A stretch of DNA of 64,000 nucleotides. It comes from Sphingobium chungbukense (GTDB lineage Bacteria; Pseudomonadota; Alphaproteobacteria; Sphingomonadales; Sphingomonadaceae). Position numbers and translations under genes: made by a program. Location of the stretch: assembly GCF_001005725.1 (NCBI RefSeq), contig NZ_LBIC01000019.1:1-64000 (forward strand). The letters are read 5' to 3'. Under the pieces are notes generated by a model that saw only the letters and a program-made list of their open reading frames with translations, was not told the origin of the DNA and ran no database searches. Below, piece after piece: positions 33,555-41,951 of the stretch; position 1 is the stretch's first letter; the number at the start of each line of letters is the position of its first letter.

Positions 33555-34886
33555 CTAACGGTCGCGGGCCGCCAGTTCCTTGTTGATGTAGAGCGCCACC
33601 ATCGTCGCCACCGCGCCGGAGAGCAGGTAGATGCCCGAGGCGGCGAGGCCGAACTTCACCGACAGCAGCAGCGCCACCAGCGGGGCGAAGCCCGCGCCGA
33701 CCAGCCATGCGAGGTCGGAGGTGAGCGCCGAGCCGGTATAGCGTGCCTCGGTCGCGAAGTTGGAGGCCACCACGCCCGAGGACTGGCCGAAGGCGAGGCC
33801 CAGCAGCATGAAGCCCAGGATCATGAAGGCGACTTCGCCGAGATCGCCGCCGTTGAGCAGCAGCGGCGCCATGACGCTGAAGATCGCGATGCCGAGCGCC
33901 GACCAGGCGAGCAGCGAGCGGCGGCCGATCTGGTCCGCGATGAAGCCCGAGACGACGATCGCCAGCAGCCCGACCGAAGCGCCGATCATCTCGATGATGA
34001 GGAAGCGTTCCAGCGGCTGATCGGTGAAGAGCGCGACCCAGCTCAGCGGGAAGACCGTCACCATGTGGAACAGCGCGAAGCTGGCCAGCGGGGCGAAGGC
34101 GCCGATGATGATGTTGCGCCCCTCCGCCTTGACGGTGGGCAGGACTTCGGAGGGCTGGAGGTCCTTCTGTTCGAACAGGCGCTCGAACTCATGCGTCACC
34201 ACGATCCGCAGGCGGGCGAACAGCGCCACGACGTTGATCGCGAAGGCGACGAAGAAGGGATAGCGCCAGCCCCAGTCGAGGAAGTCCGCCTTCGTCAGCG
34301 TCATCAGGAAGAAGGCGAACAGGCCGCTCGCCACCAGCAGCGCCAGCGGCGCGCCAAGCTGCGGCACCATGGCGTACCAGCCGCGCTGGTGCTGGGGCGC
34401 GTTGAGCGACAGCAGCGAAGCGAGGCCGTCCCAGGTTCCGCCGAGCGCGATCCCCTGCGCGGCGCGCAAAATGACCAGTACGACCGCAGCATAGTGGCCA
34501 ATGGTCGCATATCCAGGCATGAAGGCGATCGACGCGGTCGATCCGCCCAGCAGGAACAAGGCCGCTGTCAGCTTCGTTCCGCGCCCGAAGTGGCGGTCGA
34601 TGGCCATGAAGATCAGCGAACCGATCGGCCGCGTGATGAATGCCACGGCGAAGATCGCGAAGGAATAAAGGGTTCCCGTCAGCGCATCGACATAGGGGAA
34701 GACCAGGCTCGGGAAAACGATCACCGAAGCGATGGCATAGACGAAGAAATCGAAGAATTCGGAGGTGCGACCAATGATCACACCAATGGAAATATCACCC
34801 GGCGCGATCTTGTGGTCCCGCGCATTGATCAGGCGCGCATCATCCTCCAGCGATCGGGAGGTGAAGGTCATGGCCTGTGAACTCAT
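33555..34886 (-). CDS. MFS transporter, metabolite:H+ symporter (MHS) family
   Basis: 443 aa, 12 membrane segments. MHS-type features: IGRTSEFFDFFVYAIASVIVFP in helix 1 and the loop MAIDRHFGRGTK between helices 2 and 3; ILRAAQGIALGGTWDG in helix 4. Relatives carry dicarboxylates, citrate, proline or shikimate. The second ATG (34886) is chosen over 34892, because GGAG then sits about 9 rather than 3 bases upstream. Divergent from cyoA. Confidence 0.88.
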   Translation of the reverse strand: MSSQAMTFTSRSLEDDARLINARDHKIAPGDISIGVIIGRTSEFFDFFVYAIASVIVFPSLVFPYVDALTGTLYSFAIFAVAFITRPIGSLIFMAIDRHFGRGTKLTAALFLLGGSTASIAFMPGYATIGHYAAVVLVILRAAQGIALGGTWDGLASLLSLNAPQHQRGWYAMVPQLGAPLALLVASGLFAFFLMTLTKADFLDWGWRYPFFVAFAINVVALFARLRIVVTHEFERLFEQKDLQPSEVLPTVKAEGRNIIIGAFAPLASFALFHMVTVFPLSWVALFTDQPLERFLIIEMIGASVGLLAIVVSGFIADQIGRRSLLAWSALGIAIFSVMAPLLLNGGDLGEVAFMILGFMLLGLAFGQSSGVVASNFATEARYTGSALTSDLAWLVGAGFAPLVALLLSVKFGLAASGIYLLSGAVATMVALYINKELAARDR

Positions 34887-35074
34887 TGGCATCCGCTCCT
34901 TGGCTAAGCCACCGGAACGCTTTTATGTTCTGCCGATGGCCACGGAAAGGCAACATAACAGAAAACCCGCAGAGTCTAAGCAGTATCCCACAGCTCAAGC
35001 ATTTTTTGCATCTGCGCACAATGGGACAAACTGTCCAATGTTCGGCTCCGGACGGAAGGCGTAGGCGCGCGATC
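34887..35074. promoter_or_regulatory. Divergent promoter region between MHS transporter and cyoA
   Basis: 188 bases without a gene. The only symmetric element I see is GGACA-AAC-TGTCC at 35024-35036, about 40 bases before cyoA. No FNR box (TTGAT-N4-ATCAA) is present. Regulation by the operon's own RegA is plausible, but I cannot point to a convincing RegA site. Confidence 0.35.
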
Positions 35075-36193
35075 ATGTCACACCCCCTTTCCCCCAACTG
35101 GACCCGGATTCTCCGCTGGTCCGCTCCGATTCTGGCGCTGCCGCTGACGGCATGCGACTGGGTCGTGATGAACCCGTCGGGCGATATTGCGGTGCAGCAG
35201 CGCGATCTGATCCTGATCTCGACCGCGTTGATGCTCCTGATCGTCGTCCCCGTCATGGCGCTCGTCGTCTTCTTCGCCTGGCGCTATCGCTCGGCCAACA
35301 AGGCGGTGGAAAAGGATTATGATCCGGATTGGGATCACTCCACCAAGCTGGAACTGCTGATCTGGTCGGCACCGCTGCTGATCATCATCTGCCTGGGCGC
35401 GCTGACCTGGGTGAGCACGCACAAGCTCGATCCCTATCGGCCGCTGGACCGGATCGACGCGAAGACCGCGATCGACCCCAAGGTGAAGCCCCTGACGGTG
35501 GAGGTCGTGGCGCTCGACTGGAAATGGCTGTTCATCTATCCGGAGCTGGGTATCGCGACGGTCAACGAACTGGCGCTGCCGACCAATGTGCCGGTGCGTT
35601 TCGACATCACCGCCTCGACCGTCATGAACAGCTTCTACATTCCCGAACTGGCCGGGCAGATCTACGCCATGCCGGGCATGAAAACGCAGTTGCATGCGGT
35701 CGCCAACAAGCCGGTCGCCGGCGTGGGCTTCTCCGCCAACTATTCGGGCGCGGGCTTCAGCAACATGCGCTTTGGCTACAAGGCGCTGGACCCGGCCGGT
35801 TTCGACGCCTGGGTGGCGAAGGTGAAGGCGGGCGGCGCGAACCTGGACCGCAACGTCTATCTGACGCTGGCCAAGCCGAGCGAAAAGGCGCCGGTCGCTT
35901 ATTATTCCGCCGTCGATCCCAAGCTGTTCGACGCGGTCGTCAACCTCTGCCCCAAGGATGGCCAGCGTTGCATGGGCGAGCTGATGCACATCAACATGAT
36001 GGGCGGCGCGGGCAAGGAATCGGCACGCGAGACCAGGGGCCTGAAATACGACCTCCCCAATAGCCATGTGATCGAGCAGTCGGACGAGAATAAGGGGCAG
36101 GAAACCGCCCCCGACGCGCCGGGCGCGGCAAATGCCGTTCCGGCCGATCACTCCTCTCATAGCGGCGCTGACGCGCACGCGCAGCATCGGTAA
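35075..36193 (+). CDS. cyoA: Cytochrome bo3-type ubiquinol oxidase subunit II
   Basis: 372 aa. Lipoprotein signal with Cys in LPLTACDWV (about residue 27), two membrane helices (about 45-65 and 90-110), then a periplasmic cupredoxin domain lacking the CuA ligands, as in quinol oxidases: VALDWKWLFIYPELGIATVNE and MNSFYIPELAGQIYAMPGM. The C-terminal 40 residues are His/Ala-rich (HSSHSGADAHAQHR). ATG 35075 fits the signal peptide. First gene of the cyoABCD-surf1-regBA operon. Confidence 0.96.
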   Translation: MSHPLSPNWTRILRWSAPILALPLTACDWVVMNPSGDIAVQQRDLILISTALMLLIVVPVMALVVFFAWRYRSANKAVEKDYDPDWDHSTKLELLIWSAPLLIIICLGALTWVSTHKLDPYRPLDRIDAKTAIDPKVKPLTVEVVALDWKWLFIYPELGIATVNELALPTNVPVRFDITASTVMNSFYIPELAGQIYAMPGMKTQLHAVANKPVAGVGFSANYSGAGFSNMRFGYKALDPAGFDAWVAKVKAGGANLDRNVYLTLAKPSEKAPVAYYSAVDPKLFDAVVNLCPKDGQRCMGELMHINMMGGAGKESARETRGLKYDLPNSHVIEQSDENKGQETAPDAPGAANAVPADHSSHSGADAHAQHR

Positions 36194-36198
36194 GGCCC

Positions 36199-38202
36199 AT
36201 GACTGGCACACTCACAACGACACAGATGATCTTCGGTCGTCTGACATGGGATGCTTTCCCATGGCATGAACCCGTGGTCGTCGCGACCTTCATCGGGGTC
36301 GTGCTGGGCAGCGCGGCGCTCGTCGCGGCGCTCACCTATTTCAAGCTCTGGGGCTATCTCTGGAAGGAATGGTTCACCAGCGTCGATCACAAGAAGATCG
36401 GCATCATGTACATGGTGCTGGGCCTCATCATGTTCCTGCGCGGCTTTGCCGACGCGATCATGATGCGCCTTCAGCAGGCCTGGGCGTTCAACGGGTCCGA
36501 AGGCTATCTGAACGCGCATCACTACGACCAGATATTCACCGCCCACGGCGTCATCATGATCTTCTTCGTGGCGATGCCGTTCATCACGGGCCTGATGAAC
36601 TATATCGTCCCGCTCCAGATCGGCGCGCGCGACGTCAGCTTCCCCTTCCTGAACAATTTTTCGTTCTGGATGACGACGGGCGGCGCGATCCTGGTCATGA
36701 TCTCGCTGTTCGTGGGCGAATTCGCCCAGACCGGCTGGCTCGCCTATCCGCCGCTTTCGGGGATCGCCTACAGTCCGGCCACGGGCGTCGACTATTATAT
36801 CTGGGCGCTCCAGGTGGCAGGCGTCGGCACGACATTGTCGGGCATCAACCTGATCGCGACCATCGTGAAGATGCGCGCGCCGGGCATGTCCCTCATGAAG
36901 ATGCCGGTGTTCACCTGGACCTCGCTCTGCGCGAACGTCCTGATCGTCGCGTCCTTCCCCATCCTGACCGCCACCCTCGTCCTGCTGTCGCTGGACCGCT
37001 ATCTCGGCACCGCCTTCTTCACCAATGATTTCGGCGGCAATCCGATGATGTACGTCAACCTCATCTGGATCTGGGGCCACCCGGAGGTCTACATCCTCAT
37101 CCTGCCGCTGTTCGGCGTCTTCTCCGAAGTCACCTCGACCTTCTCGGGCAAGCGCCTGTTCGGCTACACCTCGATGGTCTACGCGACCTGCACGATCATG
37201 GTCCTGTCCTACCTCGTGTGGCTGCACCACTTCTTCACCATGGGGTCGGGCGCCAGCGTCAACAGCTTCTTCGGCATCACGACGATGATCATCTCGATCC
37301 CGACGGGAGCCAAGCTCTTCAACTGGCTGTTCACCATGTATCGCGGCAAGATCCGGTTCGAGCTGCCGATGATGTGGACCGTCGCCTTCATGCTGACCTT
37401 CACGGTCGGCGGCATGACCGGCGTGCTGCTCGCCGTCCCGCCTGCGGACTTCGTGCTGCACAACTCGCTGTTCCTGATCGCGCACTTCCATAATGTGATC
37501 ATCGGCGGCGTGCTGTTCGGCCTGTTCGCGGCGATCAACTACTGGTGGCCCAAGGCGTTCGGCTACAAGCTCAACCAGTTCTGGGGCAAGGTCAGCTTCT
37601 GGTGCTGGAACATCGGCTTCTGGCTGGCCTTCGGCCCGCTCTATGTCCTGGGCCTGATGGGCGTCACCCGCCGCATGCGCGTGTTCGACGATCCGTCGCT
37701 CCACATCTGGTTCATCATCGCCGGGATCGGCGCCGCCATCATCGCGGCGGGCATCGGCGCCATGCTGGTCCAGTTCGCGGTCTCCATCTGGAAGCGCGAC
37801 GAGCTGAAGGTGGAGGGCGATCCATGGGACGGCCGTACCCTGGAATGGGCGACCAGTTCGCCCCCGCCGGAGTATAATTTCGCCTTCACGCCGGTCGTCT
37901 ACGACACCGACACCTGGGCGGACATGAAGAAGAACGGCTACCAGCGTCCCCTCTCCGGCTATCAGGCGATCCATATGCCGAGCAGCACCGGCGCGGGCGT
38001 GATCCTCGCGGCGCTCGCCACGCTCTGCGGCTTCGCGCTGATCTGGTACATCTGGTGGCTCGCGGGCCTGAGCTTCGTCGGCCTCGTCGCCGTCGCCATC
38101 GGCCACACCTTCAACTACAAGCGCGATTTCTACATCCCCGCGGATGTCGTCACGCGCACCGAGGAAGAGCGCACGCGCACCCTCGCGGCGTTGGGAGCCT
38201 GA
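36199..38202 (+). CDS. cyoB: Cytochrome bo3-type ubiquinol oxidase subunit I
   Basis: 667 aa, around 15 membrane helices; haem-copper oxidase core that reduces oxygen and pumps protons. Haem ligand His in FTAHGVIMIFF, CuB ligands in IWGHPEVYILILP (with the cross-linked His-Tyr pair) and WLHHFF, and the other haem ligands in IAHFHNVIIGG. Type A1 K- and D-channel residues appear present (e.g. NYIVPLQIGARDVSFP). Starts 5 bases after cyoA. Confidence 0.98.
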   Translation: MTGTLTTTQMIFGRLTWDAFPWHEPVVVATFIGVVLGSAALVAALTYFKLWGYLWKEWFTSVDHKKIGIMYMVLGLIMFLRGFADAIMMRLQQAWAFNGSEGYLNAHHYDQIFTAHGVIMIFFVAMPFITGLMNYIVPLQIGARDVSFPFLNNFSFWMTTGGAILVMISLFVGEFAQTGWLAYPPLSGIAYSPATGVDYYIWALQVAGVGTTLSGINLIATIVKMRAPGMSLMKMPVFTWTSLCANVLIVASFPILTATLVLLSLDRYLGTAFFTNDFGGNPMMYVNLIWIWGHPEVYILILPLFGVFSEVTSTFSGKRLFGYTSMVYATCTIMVLSYLVWLHHFFTMGSGASVNSFFGITTMIISIPTGAKLFNWLFTMYRGKIRFELPMMWTVAFMLTFTVGGMTGVLLAVPPADFVLHNSLFLIAHFHNVIIGGVLFGLFAAINYWWPKAFGYKLNQFWGKVSFWCWNIGFWLAFGPLYVLGLMGVTRRMRVFDDPSLHIWFIIAGIGAAIIAAGIGAMLVQFAVSIWKRDELKVEGDPWDGRTLEWATSSPPPEYNFAFTPVVYDTDTWADMKKNGYQRPLSGYQAIHMPSSTGAGVILAALATLCGFALIWYIWWLAGLSFVGLVAVAIGHTFNYKRDFYIPADVVTRTEEERTRTLAALGA

Positions 38203-38207
38203 CACGC

Positions 38208-38831
38208 ATGAGCAGCGCAACTGCAACGATGGAACCTCGGGCCTATCATCTGCCCGAGGAACCGCACCTCCACGAAGGCCACAGCACCAATCTGGGCTTC
38301 TGGATGTACCTGATGAGCGATTGCCTCATCTTCGCCATCCTCTTCGCCACCTATGCGGTGCTGGGCGGCAGCTATGCCGGCGGGCCGGGGCCCAAGGACC
38401 TGTTCGACCTGCCGCTGATCGCGCTCAACACCGCGATGCTGCTGTTCTCCTCGATCACCTACGGCTTCGCCATGCTGGCGATGGAGAAGAACCGGGTCAG
38501 CGCCACCCAGGGCTGGCTGTTCGTCACGCTGCTGTTCGGCGGGGCGTTCCTGTTCATCGAACTCTACGAATTCTCGCACCTCATCCATGAGGGCGCGGGT
38601 CCGCAGCGTTCGGCGTTCCTGTCGTCCTTCTTCACGCTGGTCGGCACCCACGGGCTGCACGTCACCTTCGGTTCGATCTGGCTGATCACGCTGATGGTGC
38701 AGGTCGCGAAAAAGGGCCTGATCCCGGCCAACAGGCGCCGGCTGATGTGCCTGTCGATGTTCTGGCACTTCCTCGACGTCATCTGGATCGGCGTCTTCAC
38801 CTTTGTCTATCTGATGGGAGTCCTGCGGTGA
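38208..38831 (+). CDS. cyoC: Cytochrome bo3-type ubiquinol oxidase subunit III
   Basis: 207 aa with five membrane helices, FWMYLMSDCLIFAILFATY being the first. Conserved Glu in FLFIELYEFSHLIHEG and the block FTLVGTHGLHVTFG. Structural subunit of the terminal oxidase. Start ATG 38208; its TGA overlaps the GTG start of cyoD by 4 bases. Confidence 0.96.
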   Translation: MSSATATMEPRAYHLPEEPHLHEGHSTNLGFWMYLMSDCLIFAILFATYAVLGGSYAGGPGPKDLFDLPLIALNTAMLLFSSITYGFAMLAMEKNRVSATQGWLFVTLLFGGAFLFIELYEFSHLIHEGAGPQRSAFLSSFFTLVGTHGLHVTFGSIWLITLMVQVAKKGLIPANRRRLMCLSMFWHFLDVIWIGVFTFVYLMGVLR

Positions 38832-39229
38832 GCGACGCTGTCCACACTCATGGTCACGATCACACGCAAGACCATCATGACGAAGGATCGCACGGCAGCT
38901 TCGGCAGCTACATGATCGGTTTCGGCCTGTCGGTGATCCTGACGGCCATCCCCTTCTGGCTGGTGATGTCGGGCGTGCTGAACGATCCGCAACTGACCGG
39001 CGTGGTCATCATGGGCTTTGCCGCGGTGCAGGTGGTCGTCCACATGATCTACTTCCTGCACATGAACACCCGCGTCGAAGGCGGATGGTCGTTCATGGCG
39101 ATGATGCTGACCATCGTCCTGGTCGTCATCGTCCTGTCGGGATCGCTGTGGGTCATGTACCACCTCAACAACAACATGATGCCGCATGCGGACATGTCCG
39201 CCATGCAGCATATGAGCGAGATGCCGTGA
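38828..39229 (+). CDS. cyoD: Cytochrome bo3-type ubiquinol oxidase subunit IV
   Basis: 133 aa from GTG 38828. A His/Asp-rich N-terminus (HTHGHDHTQDHHDEG) precedes three membrane helices with GSYMIGFGLSVILTAIPFW and VHMIYFLHMNTR. A Met-rich end (NNNMMPHADMSAMQHMSEM) extends beyond the usual CyoD and could bind metal; that is inference. Overlaps both neighbours by 4 bases. Confidence 0.94.
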   Translation: MSDAVHTHGHDHTQDHHDEGSHGSFGSYMIGFGLSVILTAIPFWLVMSGVLNDPQLTGVVIMGFAAVQVVVHMIYFLHMNTRVEGGWSFMAMMLTIVLVVIVLSGSLWVMYHLNNNMMPHADMSAMQHMSEMP

Positions 39230-39951
39230 CATCCGCAAAGCACGGGGAGCGCCGCCGGCGCTCCCCGGCGGTTACGATCGGCCTGACGCTGATCGCCCTT
39301 TTCTTTTTCGCCGGATTCTGCGCGCTCGGCGCATGGCAGGTCCAGCGCCTGGGCTGGAAGCGCGACCTGATCGCCCGCGTCGATGCGCGGATCCATGCCC
39401 TGCCCATCCCCGCCCCGCGCGCCGCCACAAGGGCCGATGAATATCGCCGGGTGCGCATTTCGGGCCATTTTCTTCACGACAAGGCTGCGCTGGTGCAGGC
39501 CGTGACCGTGCGTGGCGCCGGTTTCTGGGTGCTGACACCCCTCGCCACCGACCAGGGCTTCACCCTGATCGTCAATCGCGGTTTCGTGCCGCCCGACAGG
39601 CGCAGGGATTATGCGCGGCCGCAGGGCGAGGTGCATGTCGCCGGCCTGTTGCGGCTGAGCGAGCCGGGCGGCGGCTTCCTGCGTTCCAACGATCCGGACG
39701 GGGACCGATGGTATTCGCGCGACGTGACCGCGATCGCCGCCGCGCGCGGGATCAAGGGGCCCCTCGCCGGTTATTTCATCGATGCCGATGCCGCCTGCGG
39801 TCCCGACAGCCTGCCCGTCGGCGGGCTGACCGTCATCAAATTCCCCAACAACCATCTGCAATATGCCATCACATGGTTCGTGCTGGCGGCGATGGTCGTG
39901 GGCGCGTACATGTTCGTCATGCGCCAGGAGTGGAAAGACCGCCGGGGATGA
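39226..39951 (+). CDS. SURF1-family oxidase assembly protein
   Basis: 241 aa from GTG 39226. Two membrane helices, one near each end (FFFAGFCALGAWQVQRLGWK and AITWFVLAAMVVGAYMFV), around a periplasmic domain with GFWVLTPLATDQGFTLIVNRGFVP and the conserved PNNHLQYAITWF. SURF1 aids haem insertion into haem-copper oxidases; this one is in the cyo operon, so it presumably serves the bo3 enzyme. Overlaps cyoD and regB by 4 bases each. Confidence 0.93.
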   Translation: MTSAKHGERRRRSPAVTIGLTLIALFFFAGFCALGAWQVQRLGWKRDLIARVDARIHALPIPAPRAATRADEYRRVRISGHFLHDKAALVQAVTVRGAGFWVLTPLATDQGFTLIVNRGFVPPDRRRDYARPQGEVHVAGLLRLSEPGGGFLRSNDPDGDRWYSRDVTAIAAARGIKGPLAGYFIDADAACGPDSLPVGGLTVIKFPNNHLQYAITWFVLAAMVVGAYMFVMRQEWKDRRG

Positions 39952-41270
39952 GCGGCAATCTGTCGATCAGCACCCTCTGGCAGCCCAGCCAGTGGCCCGC
40001 CGACGCGGCCGGTCGCAAGAATCTGGCGCTGCTGGTGCAATTGCGGTGGATCGCCATCGCCGGGCAGGTGCTGACGATCCTGGCCGTGCATTACGGCATG
40101 GGCATTCATCTGCCGATCGCGCCGATGTTGCTGGTCGCGGGCATGGCGATACTGATGAACGGCCTCAGCTTCCACGCGCTGCGCAAGCGGACCGACGTGT
40201 CCCATGCGGAACTCTTCCTCTCGCTGCTGTTCGACGTGCTGCTGCTGACGGCGCAGCTCTATCTTTCCGGCGGGGCGACCAATCCCTTCATCTCGCTCTA
40301 TCTGGTGCAGGTGGCGCTGGGCGCGGTGCTGCTCGATCGCTGGAGCGTCTGGGGGATCGTGTTCGTGTCGGCGCTGTGCGCGGGGCTGCTGGCGCTGCAT
40401 TACCGGCCGCTGGACCTCAATGGCGCGCTGGAAGGGCATTTGTTCGACCTGCATATCGTCGGGGCGTGGATCTGCCTCACCATGATCGCGGTGCTGCTGG
40501 TGCTGTTCGTGCTGCCGGTGACGCGCAACCTCCAGGTGCGGGACGCCTATCTCGCCCGACTGCGGCAGCAGGCGGCGGAGGAGGAGCATATCGTCCGCAT
40601 GGGCCTGCTCGCTTCGGGCGCGGCGCATGAACTGGGCACGCCCCTCTCCCAGCTTGCGGTGGTGCTGGGCGACTGGAAGCATATGCCGGAGATCACCGAT
40701 CATCCCGCGCTGGTCGAGGAAGTGGACGAGATGCAGGCGGCGGTGCGGCGTTGCAAGGAGATCGTCACCGGTATCCTCCTGTCCTCCGGCGAGGCGCGGG
40801 GCGAGGCGCCGGAAGTGACCAATGTGCGCGATTTCATCGACGGCATCGCCATGGAATGGCGCAAGGCCAATCCCGGCATGCCGCTGCGCTGCGATTTCGG
40901 GCCGCACGACTATCCGCGCATCATCGCCGATCCGGTGATCCGGCAGGCGGTCGGCAATCTGCTGGACAATGCGCGAGAGGCGGGCGCGACCTATATCGAC
41001 CTGCTGGTGGGACGCGACAGCACGTCGCTCAACATCGCTGTGCGCGACAATGGCGGCGGCTTTTCCGAGGCGATGCTAGAGGATTTCGGCAAGCCATACC
41101 GGTCGAGCAAGGGCAAGGAAGGCCATGGGCTGGGCCTGTTCCTGGTGGTCAATGTGGTGCGCAAGCTGGGCGGCAGCGTCAGCGCGAGCAACGGCGCGGA
41201 CGGCGGGGCGCTAATCCTGCTGCGCCTGCCGCTGGGCACGGTGGGGCTGGAAGAGGAGATGCCCGGATGA
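39948..41270 (+). CDS. regB: Redox sensor histidine kinase RegB (PrrB/ActS)
   Basis: 440 aa. Six membrane helices (about 30-200) containing the RegB heptapeptide pattern GGxxNPF as SGGATNPFISLYLVQV, which binds ubiquinone in characterised members. The dimerisation box GAAHELGTPLSQLAVVL holds the phospho-His; a Cys in AVRRCKEIVTG lies where the redox Cys of RegB is found. ATP domain NLLDNAREAGA, DNGGGF, GHGLGLFL. Its ATGA start overlaps surf1, and its end overlaps regA, placing the sensor in one operon with the quinol oxidase. Confidence 0.94.
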   Translation: MSGNLSISTLWQPSQWPADAAGRKNLALLVQLRWIAIAGQVLTILAVHYGMGIHLPIAPMLLVAGMAILMNGLSFHALRKRTDVSHAELFLSLLFDVLLLTAQLYLSGGATNPFISLYLVQVALGAVLLDRWSVWGIVFVSALCAGLLALHYRPLDLNGALEGHLFDLHIVGAWICLTMIAVLLVLFVLPVTRNLQVRDAYLARLRQQAAEEEHIVRMGLLASGAAHELGTPLSQLAVVLGDWKHMPEITDHPALVEEVDEMQAAVRRCKEIVTGILLSSGEARGEAPEVTNVRDFIDGIAMEWRKANPGMPLRCDFGPHDYPRIIADPVIRQAVGNLLDNAREAGATYIDLLVGRDSTSLNIAVRDNGGGFSEAMLEDFGKPYRSSKGKEGHGLGLFLVVNVVRKLGGSVSASNGADGGALILLRLPLGTVGLEEEMPG

Positions 41271-41800
41271 GCGATGAACGCCTGCTGGTGCTGGTGGAGG
41301 ATGACGAGGCCTTCGCCAGGACGCTGAAACGGTCGTTCGAACGGCGCGGCTATACGGTACTGACAGCGGACAATCATGCGGCGCTGGTCGCGCTGCTGGC
41401 CGGGCACAGGCCGACCCATGCGGTGGTCGACCTGAAGCTGGGCGCGGAGTCCGGGCTGGTCTGCGTCCAGACGCTGCATGCCCATGATCCGGCGATGCTG
41501 ATCGTGGTGCTGACCGGCTTTGCCAGCATCGCGACGGCGGTGGAGGCGATCAAGCTGGGCGCGTCCAACTATCTCGCCAAGCCGTCCAATACCGACGATA
41601 TCGAGGCGGCCTTCTCGCACGCTTCGGGCGACCCCTCCACCCCGCTGGCGCCGCGCCCGACCTCGATCAAGACGCTGGAATGGGAACATATCCATGAAGT
41701 GCTGAAGGATAGCGACTTCAATATTTCCGAAGCGGCGCGGCGGCTGGGCATGCACCGGCGGACGCTGGCGCGGAAGCTGGCCAAGCGGCAGGTGGGTTGA
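41267..41800 (+). CDS. regA: Response regulator RegA (PrrA/ActR)
   Basis: 177 aa. Receiver domain (1-120) with VEDDEAFAR, phospho-acceptor Asp in AVVDLKLG and the Lys in YLAKPSNTDD, then a short Pro-containing linker and a Fis-type HTH (about 135-177) with SEAARRLGMHRRTLARKLAKR, nearly identical to RegA of phototrophic alphaproteobacteria. Partner of RegB; expected to control respiratory and carbon genes according to quinone redox state. Confidence 0.95.
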   Translation: MSDERLLVLVEDDEAFARTLKRSFERRGYTVLTADNHAALVALLAGHRPTHAVVDLKLGAESGLVCVQTLHAHDPAMLIVVLTGFASIATAVEAIKLGASNYLAKPSNTDDIEAAFSHASGDPSTPLAPRPTSIKTLEWEHIHEVLKDSDFNISEAARRLGMHRRTLARKLAKRQVG

Positions 41801-41818
41801 ACCGGATTTTCAGGTAAA

Positions 41819-41892
41819 TGGAGCGGGTGAAGGGAATCGAACCCTCGTCGTAAGCTTGGGAAGCTTCTGCTCTACCATTGAGCTACACCCGC
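41819..41892 (-). tRNA. tRNA-Gly (CCC)
   Basis: 74 nt on the minus strand including CCA. Acceptor stem GCGGGTG / CACCCGC, D arm GCTC-AATGGTA-GAGC, anticodon loop TTCCCAA (anticodon CCC), T arm GAGGG-TTCGATT-CCCTT. The outermost anticodon-stem pair looks like G.A instead of a Watson-Crick pair, the other four pairs being normal. It sits 18 bases after the regA stop on the opposite strand. Confidence 0.95.
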
Positions 41893-41951
41893 CTGCCTGC
41901 GCGGCTTAGCCGTTGATCCCGATGGCGTCAACGACATCGCCGCCGAGAATT

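Noticed and set aside
35024..35036. GGACA-AAC-TGTCC as an FNR-type or RegA site before cyoA
   Set aside because: It does not match the FNR consensus or a RegA pattern that I can state, and a 5-bp dyad is weak.
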